This document shows, piece by piece, positions 1 through 8,041 of a DNA stretch of 64,000 bases. This stretch comes from Bordetella parapertussis. GTDB lineage: Bacteria > Pseudomonadota > Gammaproteobacteria > Burkholderiales > JACQAP01. The notes under the pieces were generated by a model that had not been told where the DNA came from, made no database searches, and was given only the letters and a program-made list of their open reading frames with translations. The stretch is from positions 24,740 to 88,739 of the forward strand of contig CAMDKM010000015.1 in the NCBI GenBank assembly GCA_945900965.1, read 5' to 3'. Within the stretch, counting starts at the first letter, position 1. Every line of letters begins with the position of its first letter. Made by a program: the position numbers and the translations under genes.

Positions 1-1015
1 GAATCGTCGTGACATCGGGAATTGCCAATGCGCGCGCATCAATCCACGAAAGATAAGTGGCTTCGGCGTGGGTAATTTTCAATGACGAGATCGCCCCGAC
101 CGCCTGCTCGACACGGTCGCGGTTGCCTCGTAGGTAATCCAGCAATGCAAGTTGCCATGACTTGCCATCCCGGTAGGCAGCCAGTGTGGCGATATAGCCC
201 ATCAACCCGATATGATGAACGATGCCCGCCATCACTTTTTTCAGGCGATCGCGCAGGGCAGGATTGGCGGCGATGGCATAGGCGCAGCCGAGGGATGGAA
301 GGTTGAAGGTTTTGCTGGCCGACATCAGCGTCACCGTGCGCTGCGCGATGTCATGGTCCATAGAGGCAATCGGGACATGCCGTTTGTCCCGGTCCAGGAT
401 CAATCCGGCGTGGATCTCGTCGGAAACCAGCACCAGATCATGGCGCCGGCAGACTTCGGCGATGGCCGTTAATTCCCGGCGGTCGAATACCCTTCCGACC
501 GGGTTGTGGGGGTTGCACAATAGGAGCAAGCGCGAGCGGGGCGTAATGGAGCGTTCCAGCGCCTCCATGTCCCAAGTCCAACGACTGCCCTCATGCAGCA
601 TCGGCACGCGAACCACGTTGCGCGCACCGTTGACGGGGGCCGAAAGAAAAGGCGGATAAATCGGGGTGGCGGTAATCACGTCGTCACCCGGTTCACCGAA
701 CGCACGTGCGACGACATTTAGACCCACTACCAGACCTGGAAGCCACACGATCCAGTCGGGATCGATCTGCCAGCCATACTCGCGTTCGAGATTGGCGACA
801 GTTTCGCGCACCAATTCCTGCGGAGGCTGCGTGTAGCCGAAGATGCCATGATCCACGCGGCGATGGAGCGCCTCGACAATGGCCGGCGCGCAGGCGAAAT
901 CCATGTCCGCCACCCACATCGGGATCACGTCGGGTTTGCTGTACTTTTCCCATTTCATCGACGTTGTGTCGCGGCGATCGATCGGGGTATCGAAGTCGAA
1001 GTGGCGTTCAGTCAT
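1..1015 (-). CDS. PatB/MalY-type PLP-dependent aminotransferase (C-S lyase family), 3' end missing
   Basis: The reading frame runs leftwards from an ATG at 1015 and is still open at base 1, so only the first 338 codons are visible. The N-terminus (MTERHFDFDTPIDRRDT, then MWVADMDF and GIFGYTQPP) and the PLP-lysine motif MSASKTFNL are typical of the MalY/PatB branch of fold-type I enzymes, which act as cystathionine beta-lyase or C-S lyase or as transaminases on related amino acids. A conserved CNPHNPVGR segment lies before the lysine. These are cytosolic dimers of about 390 residues, so roughly 50 residues are lost past the window edge. The exact substrate cannot be read from sequence. The gene is divergent from the Crp-like gene at 1206. 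Confidence 0.9.
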   Translation of the reverse strand, partial: MTERHFDFDTPIDRRDTTSMKWEKYSKPDVIPMWVADMDFACAPAIVEALHRRVDHGIFGYTQPPQELVRETVANLEREYGWQIDPDWIVWLPGLVVGLNVVARAFGEPGDDVITATPIYPPFLSAPVNGARNVVRVPMLHEGSRWTWDMEALERSITPRSRLLLLCNPHNPVGRVFDRRELTAIAEVCRRHDLVLVSDEIHAGLILDRDKRHVPIASMDHDIAQRTVTLMSASKTFNLPSLGCAYAIAANPALRDRLKKVMAGIVHHIGLMGYIATLAAYRDGKSWQLALLDYLRGNRDRVEQAVGAISSLKITHAEATYLSWIDARALAIPDVTTI

Positions 1016-1033
1016 GAATCAAGGCGAAAACGC

Positions 1034-1115
1034 GTAAACACGAAGGATCACGAATACCCTCGCGACAGCGTGGAGTACCCTTTTTGGGAAAACACGAAGG
1101 TACACGAAGGAAAGG
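1034..1115. repeat. Dispersed intergenic repeat (CACGAAGG type), two direct units
   Basis: AAACACGAAGGATCACGAA (about 1035-1053) recurs in similar form at 1090-1110 as AACACGAAGGTACACGAAGG. The same string preceded by GAAAACGCG occurs at 30550-30577. Here the two units are in direct, not inverted, orientation. They fill the gap between the divergent aminotransferase and Crp-like genes. This belongs to the repeat family described at 9529 and 14317, in a shorter form. Confidence 0.6.
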
Positions 1116-1205
1116 CAAATGCAAGATCGCGGCGCATTCGACTTGCGTCCATCTCGCGCGGAGTGCAGGATAAGGTTCAGGTCGGACACAAACGGGCTAT
1201 TCAAG

Positions 1206-1832
1206 ATGAACGCGACAAATGGAAGGCCGATTCATATTGACGCGCTTGCCGCCTTGGGGACTGTGCGGGCCTTTCCCCAAAATACCATTCTGGTCCATGA
1301 GGGAGATACCAGCGACCCGTTGTATGTAGTGCTGTCTGGAAAACTGAAGGTCTTTCTCGCGAACGAGGAAGGCAACGAAATTATTGTCGATATTCTCGGC
1401 CCGGATCAATATTTCGGGGAGATGGCACTCGAAGGTGAGCCGCGCTCGGCGTCGGTCATGACAATGGAGCCGTCCAAGGTGTCGATCATCGAGCGTGCAC
1501 GATTCAGGGAATTTTTTGCCACGAACCCCGCGGCGGCTTATCAACTTTATCTGGCCCTTGTTCGTCGGGCCCGAAATCTGACCCGGACTGTGGGCGGGCT
1601 TGCGCTTCTCGATGTCTATGGGCGCGTGGCCCGGTTGCTGCTGGATAATGCTTCCGAGGAACTCGGTTGCCTGGTCGTGGCGGAGCGTATGACGCAGCAG
1701 GAGATTGCCAAACGGATCGGGGCTTCGCGGGAGACGGTGTCGAGGATTCTTACCGACCTTCGCGAAGGTAACTATATTGCCGTCAAGGACAATCGGATCA
1801 CGATCCTGCAGCACCTGCCGAAGCGCTGGTAG
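1206..1832 (+). CDS. Crp/Fnr-family transcriptional regulator
   Basis: This 208-residue protein has an N-terminal cyclic-nucleotide-binding type beta barrel (about 15-130, with GDTSDPLYVVLSGKLKV and YFGEMALEGEPRSASV) and a C-terminal winged helix. The recognition helix IGASRETVSRIL (about 168-181) carries the R-E-T-V-x-R pattern of E. coli CRP, which reads TGTGA half sites. No N-terminal cysteine cluster is present, so it is not an oxygen-sensing Fnr. The barrel segment G-E-M-A-x9-S-A resembles cAMP-binding members but ligand binding is inferred. I chose ATG 1206, which gives a normal family length; a longer in-frame start at 1119 would run through repeat-derived sequence. A large cyclase gene lies about 700 bp downstream on the other strand, a suggestive neighbour. 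Confidence 0.85.
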   Translation: MNATNGRPIHIDALAALGTVRAFPQNTILVHEGDTSDPLYVVLSGKLKVFLANEEGNEIIVDILGPDQYFGEMALEGEPRSASVMTMEPSKVSIIERARFREFFATNPAAAYQLYLALVRRARNLTRTVGGLALLDVYGRVARLLLDNASEELGCLVVAERMTQQEIAKRIGASRETVSRILTDLREGNYIAVKDNRITILQHLPKRW

Positions 1833-1883
1833 CCTTTTACTTCAGGCCTCCAAGTAGTGTCACGGCCTCCTGCAGGTCGCGCG
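1833..1883 (-). pseudogene. 51-bp relic of the 3' end of a cyclase gene
   Basis: These bases match 2561-2611, the last codons of the large cyclase gene, at 43 of 51 positions, and all eight differences are transitions. Read on the minus strand it encodes RDLQEAVTLLGGLK and a TAA stop, against HDLQEAAALLGDLK in the intact gene. Nothing else of the gene remains; the toxin-antitoxin pair (1890-2420) begins within a few bases. A paralogous or duplicated cyclase gene probably once ended here and was deleted or replaced. Confidence 0.75.
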
Positions 1884-1889
1884 CGAGTA

Positions 1890-2198
1890 CTACGGGCGTG
1901 CCAGTAATTCCTCACGGGTTCGTGGCTCTTGGTGTTGATGCAAACAAGCGAGCACATCAACTACTTCTGGTCGGATCCGGTAGTGCAACGAATAGGGAAA
2001 CCGGCGAAATAGTCCTCGTCGGAGATCTGGTGGCTCAACAACCCGAAAGACATATGGATTCTCGGCGATCGACGCGTCGAGTGTCTCTAACTCCGTGACA
2101 AATCGAATACCCAATCCTTTTTGCTGCTCTTCCAGCCAGAGAAACGCATTCTCGATTTCAGCCTCAGCCTCGGCCCGGTACAGCAGGACGTACGGCAT
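1890..2198 (-). CDS. RelE/ParE-superfamily toxin
   Basis: A 102-residue protein of the RelE/ParE fold: N-terminal helices with AEAEIENAFLWLEEQQKGLG, then LDASIAENP and the strand-rich C-terminus RRGLFRRFPYSLHYRIRPEVVDVLACLHQ. This pattern is normal for type II toxins that cleave mRNA at the ribosome (RelE) or poison gyrase (ParE); which of the two cannot be told here. Its ATG (2198) directly follows the antitoxin stop codon (2199-2201), so the two are translated as a coupled pair. Basic residues in the second half would be the active surface. Length is normal and no lesion is seen. Confidence 0.85.
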   Translation of the reverse strand: MPYVLLYRAEAEAEIENAFLWLEEQQKGLGIRFVTELETLDASIAENPYVFRVVEPPDLRRGLFRRFPYSLHYRIRPEVVDVLACLHQHQEPRTREELLARP

Positions 2199-2420
2199 TC
2201 ACGTATGCACACCGAGTTTTGTCTTGATATCCCCGAGCGTGACGCCTCTCTCCTGGGGATGATCGTGGTAGTAAGCAATGCGTCGGCGCAGTTCAACGCG
2301 CTGCGCCTCTGATATTGGTAAGTTTGACTCACCGATACTGGCCCAAATATCCCCTGCAAGTGCGATGCGCTCTTCCAAGCTTAGCCTTCGGGCCTCGTCC
2401 AATAGTTGTCTTGCTGACAT
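2199..2420 (-). CDS. Addiction-module antitoxin (TIGR02574-type)
   Basis: A 73-residue, mostly helical acidic protein beginning MSARQLLDEARRLSLEERIAL and carrying the family's PISEAQRVELRRRIAYYHDHP segment. Small proteins of this family sit upstream of a RelE/ParE toxin and neutralise it; the complex normally represses its own promoter, which would lie in 2421-2560. The toxin gene starts at the very next base after its stop. The pair lies between a relic of a cyclase tail and the intact cyclase gene, which fits arrival as a mobile module. Confidence 0.85.
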   Translation of the reverse strand: MSARQLLDEARRLSLEERIALAGDIWASIGESNLPISEAQRVELRRRIAYYHDHPQERGVTLGDIKTKLGVHT

Positions 2421-2564
2421 CGTTGCACCTCAGTTGAGTACTTGATAAATTCGGTCGTTCTTTCGGTTCAGCCACGTGCATTAGTTTAATACACCCCTTG
2501 GCGACATGCGGAGAAAGATTCCCGAACCGCACTGTGGCACGTTCAAGTCGCTCGCACCTGCCTT

Positions 2565-5500
2565 TTACTTCAAGTCTCCAAGCAGTGCCGCAGCCTCCTG
2601 CAGGTCGTGCGTATCGCGACCTTCGGTGAACCAGTCATAGATCGGCTGTAAGAGCGAAATCGCTTCCTCAATTCGGCTTTCGCCTTTCAAAAGCGCAGCG
2701 TAATCGATCGCAGCGCGTAGTTCCCAGGATTTCGCTTGTTGACCGCGCGCTACTTCAAGCGCTTTTTGGAATATTTTTTCCGCTTCGGCAGACTGTCCGG
2801 CGCGCCGCAATGTGCAGGCCTTTATTCTGAGTATGTTGCTGAGACCATATCGCTCCTGCCAATTTGGCCGTTCGATTTGGTTCAAGGCATCGTCCAATAG
2901 CGTCAAGGCGGAGTCAATGTTTCCGCATTGCAGTGCACTCTCGGCGTGCTGGGCTTTGAAAGATGGGGCGACGATTAGCATACCAGCGTCGTGCCACTGA
3001 GAGAGGGCGCCTGCGAACTGGGCACACGCATCGAGTGGCTGATCAGCGTGGAGGAAGCACAACGCCCGAACGATGGGACAGTAGACGTTCAGGAAGAAGA
3101 TCAGCCGCTGATCCTGCGCGATCTGTTCGCAAAGCTGCACGGAAAATTCCATGGTAGCTGTGTCTTCGAGGTAGTTAAACGCTTCATGTGCGGTGAACAC
3201 GCGAACCCAGCACATATCGAAAGCGTGTTTGCGCGAGTCTGCATTGACAATTGCAGCATGGGCGGTAGTTCTGGCGCGATCCGGAAATCCCGATATCCAC
3301 TCGGCACCTGATTTGTAGGCAAGGGCAATGGTTTTCGGGTCATGACTGATCAGTTCGGCCAGATGCCCGTCGCGTTCAGCGTTGTAGCGGGCAAGAATAA
3401 CGTCTGCATGATGTATCGACTGCCGAAAATTTCCCATAAAGTAATGCGAGTTGCACGCACTCCAATGCCCGGCGAGCCGCATGTCTTCGTTGTCTCGCTC
3501 ATCCGCGGTTGCGATCATCCGCTCGGCCCAGGCAAGCGAAGCCCCGATTTCGCCAATGCACAATCGGTAAACCCATAATCCCCAAAGAATTCGGAGCGTA
3601 TAGTCGCCATCCACGCTGCTTTGATCCAAGCGTAGGGCGGAATCGAGATTGGCGAGGACCTGCGGGTGTGTATAGCCTTGCAATGCCACCCAGGCCATTC
3701 CCAAAAGCGTACGCAATTGGAGCTCATGCGTGTCTCGCTCCACGGAATCCGGCAAACTCTGGGCAAGGCTCAACCCTCTCTCGAAATAGCCAATAGCTTC
3801 CTGAAGTGCGACACGCTTCTGCGCCAATTCTCCGGCCTTTATCCAGTAGGGAATGGCGGTAGTGGTCATTCCCGCCTCGGTGAAGTGATGGGCGATCACT
3901 TCGGGCTCGGTGCCCGTCTTGGAAGGGAAGCGCTCGTGAATCGCCTTCGCGATCTGCGCGTGCAATTCCTGTCGCTTGGTTTTTAAAAGCGAGTCGTAGG
4001 CTGCGTCCCGTACCAGCGCGTGTTTGAAGACGTAAACCGCCTCGGGTGGGGTGCCGCGCCGGAACACAAGTTCAGAGGCCGTGAGCTTCTCCAGCGCGTC
4101 GACCAGTTGTGCTTCGCTCATCGGAGAGACCGCGGACACCAGTTCCTGGCTGAACTCGCGCCCCAGACAGGCGCCGATCTGGGCGATCTCCTTGACCGGG
4201 ATCAGCCTGTCCAGCCGTGCCATGAGTGAGTCACGCAGGGTATTGGGAATGGTCAGCTTGCTGGCCGAGCCGGAGTAGTCGTAGCGATCCCCCAGGTCAA
4301 TGATCAGGTTCGATTCCAGTACAGTCTTGGTCAATTCCTCCAGGAACAGCGGAACCCCGTCCGTCTTGTCAACGATCTGCGTGACGAGATCGGCGGGCAG
4401 GGGTTTTCCCCCGGCGACGCGTATCACAATGCTCGCACCCTGGGTGCGGCTCAGACGCGAGAGCGCGAGTGTGGTGACATGAAATCTTTCAGGCCACGGT
4501 GGCGAGAACTCCGGCCGGTAGGTAATCAGCACCAGCAGTGGCAATGTCGCGGTCCGATCGATCAATGCACCCAGTACCTCGATGGTGGTCGGATCGGCCC
4601 AGTGCACGTCCTCGAACAGCATAGCCGTAGGATTGGCGAGGGCAACAGTCGCCACCAAGTCCACCAACAAGCGGACTGTTTCATCCTTCTGTTTGGGCGG
4701 ACTCATATCGAGCGGCCCATAACGTTGGTCACAGGGGATCGACAAGGCGCGCGCGAGCAGGCCGCAATCGGTGCGGGTGCGGGGTCTACCCCCTCTCCCT
4801 AGCCCTCTGCTTCGCTTCAAGTGTTCCCTTGTCCCGCCAGGGGAGAGGGAACTTGCTCTCCCCTCGACGGGGAGAGAAACGGGCGTCGCATCCCCCGCTT
4901 GCGGGGGAGGGGAAAGAAGATAGTGTTCGATCTTGTCGAGTTTTTGTTCCAGGGAATCATCGCGCTGAAAATTCAGTGCGCGCTCCAGATGGTTGGCGAT
5001 GGGGTAAAAGGCGCTGTTGACGTAATAAGGAGAGCACTGGTACTGCATCGTCGTCTCGATCTGCGTGCCCAGCCGATCGCGGAAGGAACGCAACATGCGC
5101 GATTTTCCGATGCCTGGCTCCCCTTGCAGCAGTACCACCTGGCCTTCGCCTTTGCGCGAGACTTCCCAGCGTTCCTCCAGCAGCCTGGTCTCCTGTTCGC
5201 GCCCCACCATGGACGTAAGTCCTCCGCGTGTGGCGGCGTCGAAGCGACTCGGGATATCGCTCGGGCCAACCACCCTCCAGGCGCGAGTGGGCTCGGGAAT
5301 GCCCTTGAGCACATGTTTTCCGCGATATTCGTATTCGAAGCTGCCAGCGGCGATCAACCATGCGCGTTCGCTGATGATGACTTCGCCTGGCTGCGCCAGC
5401 GTCTGAAGCCGGGCCGCCAGATTGGGTGTCTCGCCCACGGCACTTTTTTCGGACGCAAGGATATGCGAGACGACCACCAAGCCGGAGGCGATACCTATTC

Positions 5501-6050
5501 TCACCCTGAGGCGCTTCGCGTCTTCCCCGTCTAGTGCTGCCAAGGACTCGATCACGAACAGTGCCGCGCGAATGGCACGCTCGGCATCGTTTTCGTGCGC
5601 GAGAGGGTAACCAAAGTAGGCCAGGATGCCGTCGCCCTGGATCTGCGCGAGAAATCCCTCGTAGCGCTGAACCGCCTGAATGCAGGTGCCGTGGTAACGC
5701 GACAGGATGGACCGGTATTCCTCCGGATCGTAGGCGCTGGAAAGCGCTGTTGATTCCACCAGATCGCAGAACAGGATCGTCACCTGACGTCTTTCTCCCT
5801 GCGCCGTCAGGGACTCGATGGTCGAAGGGGCGCCGGCGCTCACATCCGGAGTCAAGCGGTTTGGGACGGAGGAGGTTGGCCCGCGCAGGGAAATCAAGAG
5901 GCGTTTTTGGTGCCCGAGCGAAACCCCCAGACGCTCGAAATCCTGCGCGCTGAGTTCGGCCAGAATGCCAGGTTCGACGTCGTGGGCTTCGAATATTTCG
6001 GCGTACTGCGGGAGCCCAATTGTTTCGAGCCATTGTCTTATGGTTTGCAT
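2565..6050 (-). CDS. SAM domain - class III adenylate/guanylate cyclase - AAA ATPase - TPR protein
   Basis: This 1,161-residue cytosolic signalling protein has four parts. Residues 1-60 are a SAM domain (QWLETIGLPQYAEIFEAHDV). About 83-260 is a class III cyclase domain with FCDLVEST and QGDGILAYFGYP, holding the metal-binding aspartates that convert ATP or GTP to a cyclic nucleotide. About 280-600 is an AAA/NACHT-like ATPase with Walker A GEPGIGKS near 309 and Walker B AMLFEDVHWAD near 477. The rest is TPR-type helices. The ATG at 6050 has GGGGGAG upstream. Residues about 375-425 are not family sequence: a genomic repeat has been inserted in frame (4780-4920). A second copy of the gene's last 17 codons lies at 1833. 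The Crp-like regulator nearby could respond to its product; that is inference. Confidence 0.9.
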   Translation of the reverse strand: MQTIRQWLETIGLPQYAEIFEAHDVEPGILAELSAQDFERLGVSLGHQKRLLISLRGPTSSVPNRLTPDVSAGAPSTIESLTAQGERRQVTILFCDLVESTALSSAYDPEEYRSILSRYHGTCIQAVQRYEGFLAQIQGDGILAYFGYPLAHENDAERAIRAALFVIESLAALDGEDAKRLRVRIGIASGLVVVSHILASEKSAVGETPNLAARLQTLAQPGEVIISERAWLIAAGSFEYEYRGKHVLKGIPEPTRAWRVVGPSDIPSRFDAATRGGLTSMVGREQETRLLEERWEVSRKGEGQVVLLQGEPGIGKSRMLRSFRDRLGTQIETTMQYQCSPYYVNSAFYPIANHLERALNFQRDDSLEQKLDKIEHYLLSPPPQAGDATPVSLPVEGRASSLSPGGTREHLKRSRGLGRGGRPRTRTDCGLLARALSIPCDQRYGPLDMSPPKQKDETVRLLVDLVATVALANPTAMLFEDVHWADPTTIEVLGALIDRTATLPLLVLITYRPEFSPPWPERFHVTTLALSRLSRTQGASIVIRVAGGKPLPADLVTQIVDKTDGVPLFLEELTKTVLESNLIIDLGDRYDYSGSASKLTIPNTLRDSLMARLDRLIPVKEIAQIGACLGREFSQELVSAVSPMSEAQLVDALEKLTASELVFRRGTPPEAVYVFKHALVRDAAYDSLLKTKRQELHAQIAKAIHERFPSKTGTEPEVIAHHFTEAGMTTTAIPYWIKAGELAQKRVALQEAIGYFERGLSLAQSLPDSVERDTHELQLRTLLGMAWVALQGYTHPQVLANLDSALRLDQSSVDGDYTLRILWGLWVYRLCIGEIGASLAWAERMIATADERDNEDMRLAGHWSACNSHYFMGNFRQSIHHADVILARYNAERDGHLAELISHDPKTIALAYKSGAEWISGFPDRARTTAHAAIVNADSRKHAFDMCWVRVFTAHEAFNYLEDTATMEFSVQLCEQIAQDQRLIFFLNVYCPIVRALCFLHADQPLDACAQFAGALSQWHDAGMLIVAPSFKAQHAESALQCGNIDSALTLLDDALNQIERPNWQERYGLSNILRIKACTLRRAGQSAEAEKIFQKALEVARGQQAKSWELRAAIDYAALLKGESRIEEAISLLQPIYDWFTEGRDTHDLQEAAALLGDLK
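4780..4920. repeat. CCCTCTCCC-type repeat inserted in frame inside the cyclase gene
   Basis: The stretch is made of CCCTCTCCCTAGCCCTC, GGGGAGAGGGAA, CTCTCCCCTCGACGGGGAG and CCCCCGCTTGCGGGGGAGGG blocks, short palindromes typical of a repeat common between proteobacterial genes. It translates as SPPPQAGD and LSPGGTRE-like peptide, rich in Pro, Gly and Ser, and keeps the cyclase frame open. Related intergenic copies are at 10259-10352 and 32228-32333. Confidence 0.75.
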
Positions 6051-6079
6051 GGCTCTCCCCCCTCAATGATTCGCTCAGG

Positions 6080-7108
6080 CTAGGCTATTTTTACCACCAG
6101 CCTGCCCCGATTGGAACCATCGAAAATCCGTGTCAAGGCCATGGGGGCATTCTGCAATCCCCCAAGGACGTTGGGCTGACAGTGTATTTTTCCTTCATTG
6201 TGCCAGCTTACCAGCGCGTCCGTGGCCTCGGCGGAGCGGTCCATGTAGTCGAGGAAAACAAATCCCTCAACGCGGGCGCGTTTCAGCATGAGATTGAGAA
6301 AGTTGTTCGGCCCGGCAGGGAAGGTCAATGAACCGCCGGAGTCATTGTAGAGAGATAGCATGCCGCAGATCACCACGCGGGCACCGGCGTTAAGAATATT
6401 CAAGACATCTTCGAGAATCGTGCCGCCGACATTATCGAAATAAACATCGACGCCGTGCGGACAGTGCTGCCGCAATCGCTTGAACACCGGCTCGGACTTG
6501 TAGTTGATTGCCGCGTCAAATCCAAGTTCCTTCGTGAGCCACTGGCATTTTTCGCTGCTACTGGCAATTCCGACGACATGGGCGCCACGGATCTTGCCGA
6601 TCTGACCGACCAGCGATCCGACCGCCCCGGCGGCACTGGAAACCACCAATGTTTCGCCCGGTTTGAGCCGACCGACTTCGATCAGCCCGAAATACGCGGC
6701 GATGCCGGTATGCCCGAGCAGCCCGAGATGCACGGCTGGCGGTATATCCGTGTTGGCAGGCAGGCGCATCAGGAAATCCGCTTTGCCATCCGTGATCGAA
6801 TAATCCTGCCAGCCCAACATGCCTGTCACCAGGCTGCCTTCGGGAAAACCGGTGTTGTTTGATTCCTCGACAATGCCGACTGTGAAACCACGCACTACAG
6901 AGCCCAGGTGCTGGGCGGGCAGATAGGTGTCCTCCTGCCACATCCAGGCCCTGTTGGTCGGCTCCAGAGAAAGATATTGGTTCCTGACCAGCACACGGCC
7001 GGGACCGGGCGCCGAGACCAGTTCCTCGTGCCACTCGAAATCCATCTCCCTGGCCAGACCGACCGGGCGGCGCGCCAGCCGCCATTGTCGGTTACGAAGC
7101 GAGTTCAT
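6080..7108 (-). CDS. NADP-dependent medium-chain oxidoreductase (CurA / prostaglandin-reductase-like)
   Basis: A 342-residue zinc-independent MDR enzyme. The N-terminus RNRQWRLARRPVGLAREMDF and MRLPAN-type linker match the double-bond reductase branch, which uses NADPH to reduce activated C=C bonds of enones. The Rossmann loop SSAAGAVGSLVGQIGK is near residue 155, and YFDNVGG and FLDYMDR follow as in the family. No zinc-ligand cysteines are present. I chose ATG 7108 because the reading frame further upstream (to 7222) overlaps the preceding gene and has no family similarity. The secreted-protein gene ends 79 bp upstream on the same strand, so the two may be co-transcribed. Confidence 0.9.
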   Translation of the reverse strand: MNSLRNRQWRLARRPVGLAREMDFEWHEELVSAPGPGRVLVRNQYLSLEPTNRAWMWQEDTYLPAQHLGSVVRGFTVGIVEESNNTGFPEGSLVTGMLGWQDYSITDGKADFLMRLPANTDIPPAVHLGLLGHTGIAAYFGLIEVGRLKPGETLVVSSAAGAVGSLVGQIGKIRGAHVVGIASSSEKCQWLTKELGFDAAINYKSEPVFKRLRQHCPHGVDVYFDNVGGTILEDVLNILNAGARVVICGMLSLYNDSGGSLTFPAGPNNFLNLMLKRARVEGFVFLDYMDRSAEATDALVSWHNEGKIHCQPNVLGGLQNAPMALTRIFDGSNRGRLVVKIA

Positions 7109-7187
7109 TGTTTTGCTAACAACGGGTGGACAGGAATCAGGGTTGCCGTCTGCTTTTCTGATCAGCCGTGTCTGCGGTCTCGATGAA

Positions 7188-7685
7188 CTACTTGAGCTGT
7201 AGCGTTCCTCGCCACTGTACATAAGACAGGTTTGGATCGGCGGTTGTTACGGGTTCGAAACTACCTCCGCCTGACGCCTTGGCATATTTGCCGGTTCCGG
7301 GGCCGACCTCGTAGTTGCCTGCGCCGAACGAAAGAGATCTGAAGCTGAACAAGTCGCCATCCTTGTCCACTCCGCCACACAGCGTAATGCAGGCGCCATC
7401 CTTGCCGTTTGCAGGGATCCTGCAAATCCATCGGCAGTCCATGGATTGCCCGGTGACGGGGTAGGTCGGATCTTCGGTCAATACGACCTGCCTCGATCCT
7501 CCGGTCAAATAGGTGCTGCCATCGGCGAGTTTGTGGCTTTCGGTGGGCAGAAGCGAGCCGATGTTTCGTCCGGAGTTGATTTTCCACGATTGGGCGAATG
7601 CGGATGACACCGACGTGGCCCCAAACGCCAACGCCAGGCAGAACAATATTGCGCTCTTGGTGTTCCAAATTAACGAGATTTGCAT
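7188..7685 (-). CDS. Secreted protein of unknown function
   Basis: A 165-residue protein with a clear Sec signal peptide (hydrophobic AILFCLALAFGA, likely cleavage after SAFA before QSW). The mature part has two C-x3-C pairs (DCRWIC and ACITLC), suggesting two disulfides in the periplasm or outside, and a C-terminal GPGTGKYAKASGGGSFEPV segment reminiscent of small beta-barrel exported proteins. I do not recognise a family with confidence. GAGGAG-like ribosome site (CCGAGGAGAAACTC) precedes ATG 7685. A CRP-type palindrome lies 253 bp upstream. Confidence 0.8.
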   Translation of the reverse strand: MQISLIWNTKSAILFCLALAFGATSVSSAFAQSWKINSGRNIGSLLPTESHKLADGSTYLTGGSRQVVLTEDPTYPVTGQSMDCRWICRIPANGKDGACITLCGGVDKDGDLFSFRSLSFGAGNYEVGPGTGKYAKASGGGSFEPVTTADPNLSYVQWRGTLQLK

Positions 7686-7937
7686 GAGTTTCTCCTCGGT
7701 TGAATATGCCAGGTCGTTTTGTCGTAACGGTCAGCCCGCCGCCACGACCCTTTTTGCCGGCGGGCTGAGCGACCTCTTGATGCTGCCAGCGCTTCCTTTG
7801 ACAAACTCGATATTCGAGACGCCGATGGATGCGGCTTTTCGGCGGCGGAATTTGCGTTGTTTGCCTGATACGCAAGAGATGGACGAAGCATCGCACCCGC
7901 AGCCAGGACGGAGGGAGGACCCGGAGCACGGAATTGG

Positions 7938-7953
7938 TGTGACACGCGTCACA
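7938..7953. promoter_or_regulatory. CRP-type palindrome TGTGA-N6-TCACA
   Basis: The sequence TGTGACACGCGTCACA fits the CRP consensus half sites exactly (TGTGA, six-base spacer, TCACA). It lies 253 bp before the secreted-protein start on the minus strand and about 100 bp beyond the LysR stop codon. The Crp-like protein at 1206 has the matching R-E-T-V-x-R recognition helix. Use in vivo is inferred, and the distance is long for a classical class I or II site. Confidence 0.5.
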
Positions 7954-7968
7954 CGGCAGGGGGCGTAG

Positions 7969-8034
7969 GGCGCAATCGCTATTGCGCCGAATGTGAACCG
8001 TCGTCGCGCAAGGGCGCAATGCGCTTATTGCGCC
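7969..8034. repeat. Two adjacent GGCGCAAT hairpins
   Basis: GGCGCAATCGCTATTGCGCC (7969-7988) and GGCGCAATGCGCTTATTGCGCC-like sequence (8013-8034) are two perfect or near-perfect hairpins with the same eight-base arm, 24 bp apart. They lie just past the stop of the LysR gene and could act as a terminator-like structure or REP-type element. Confidence 0.65.
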
Positions 8035-8041
8035 TTACCGG

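Larger units (their letters stand above)
7686..8041. other. 356-bp intergenic region with a CRP-like site and two hairpins
   Basis: No convincing gene is present. The region holds the ribosome site of the secreted-protein gene, the palindrome at 7938-7953 and two small hairpins at 7969-7988 and 8013-8034. An imperfect inverted pair (GTCAGCCCGCCG at 7731-7742, GCCGGCGGGCTGAG at 7756-7769) also lies here. Confidence 0.6.

Noticed and set aside
1119..1205. Upstream extension of the Crp-like protein
   Set aside because: The extra 29 residues come from repeat sequence and are not part of the family.
4957..6066. Long minus-strand frame antisense-shifted to the cyclase gene
   Set aside because: It lies in another frame of a clearly coding gene; high GC makes such frames long by chance.
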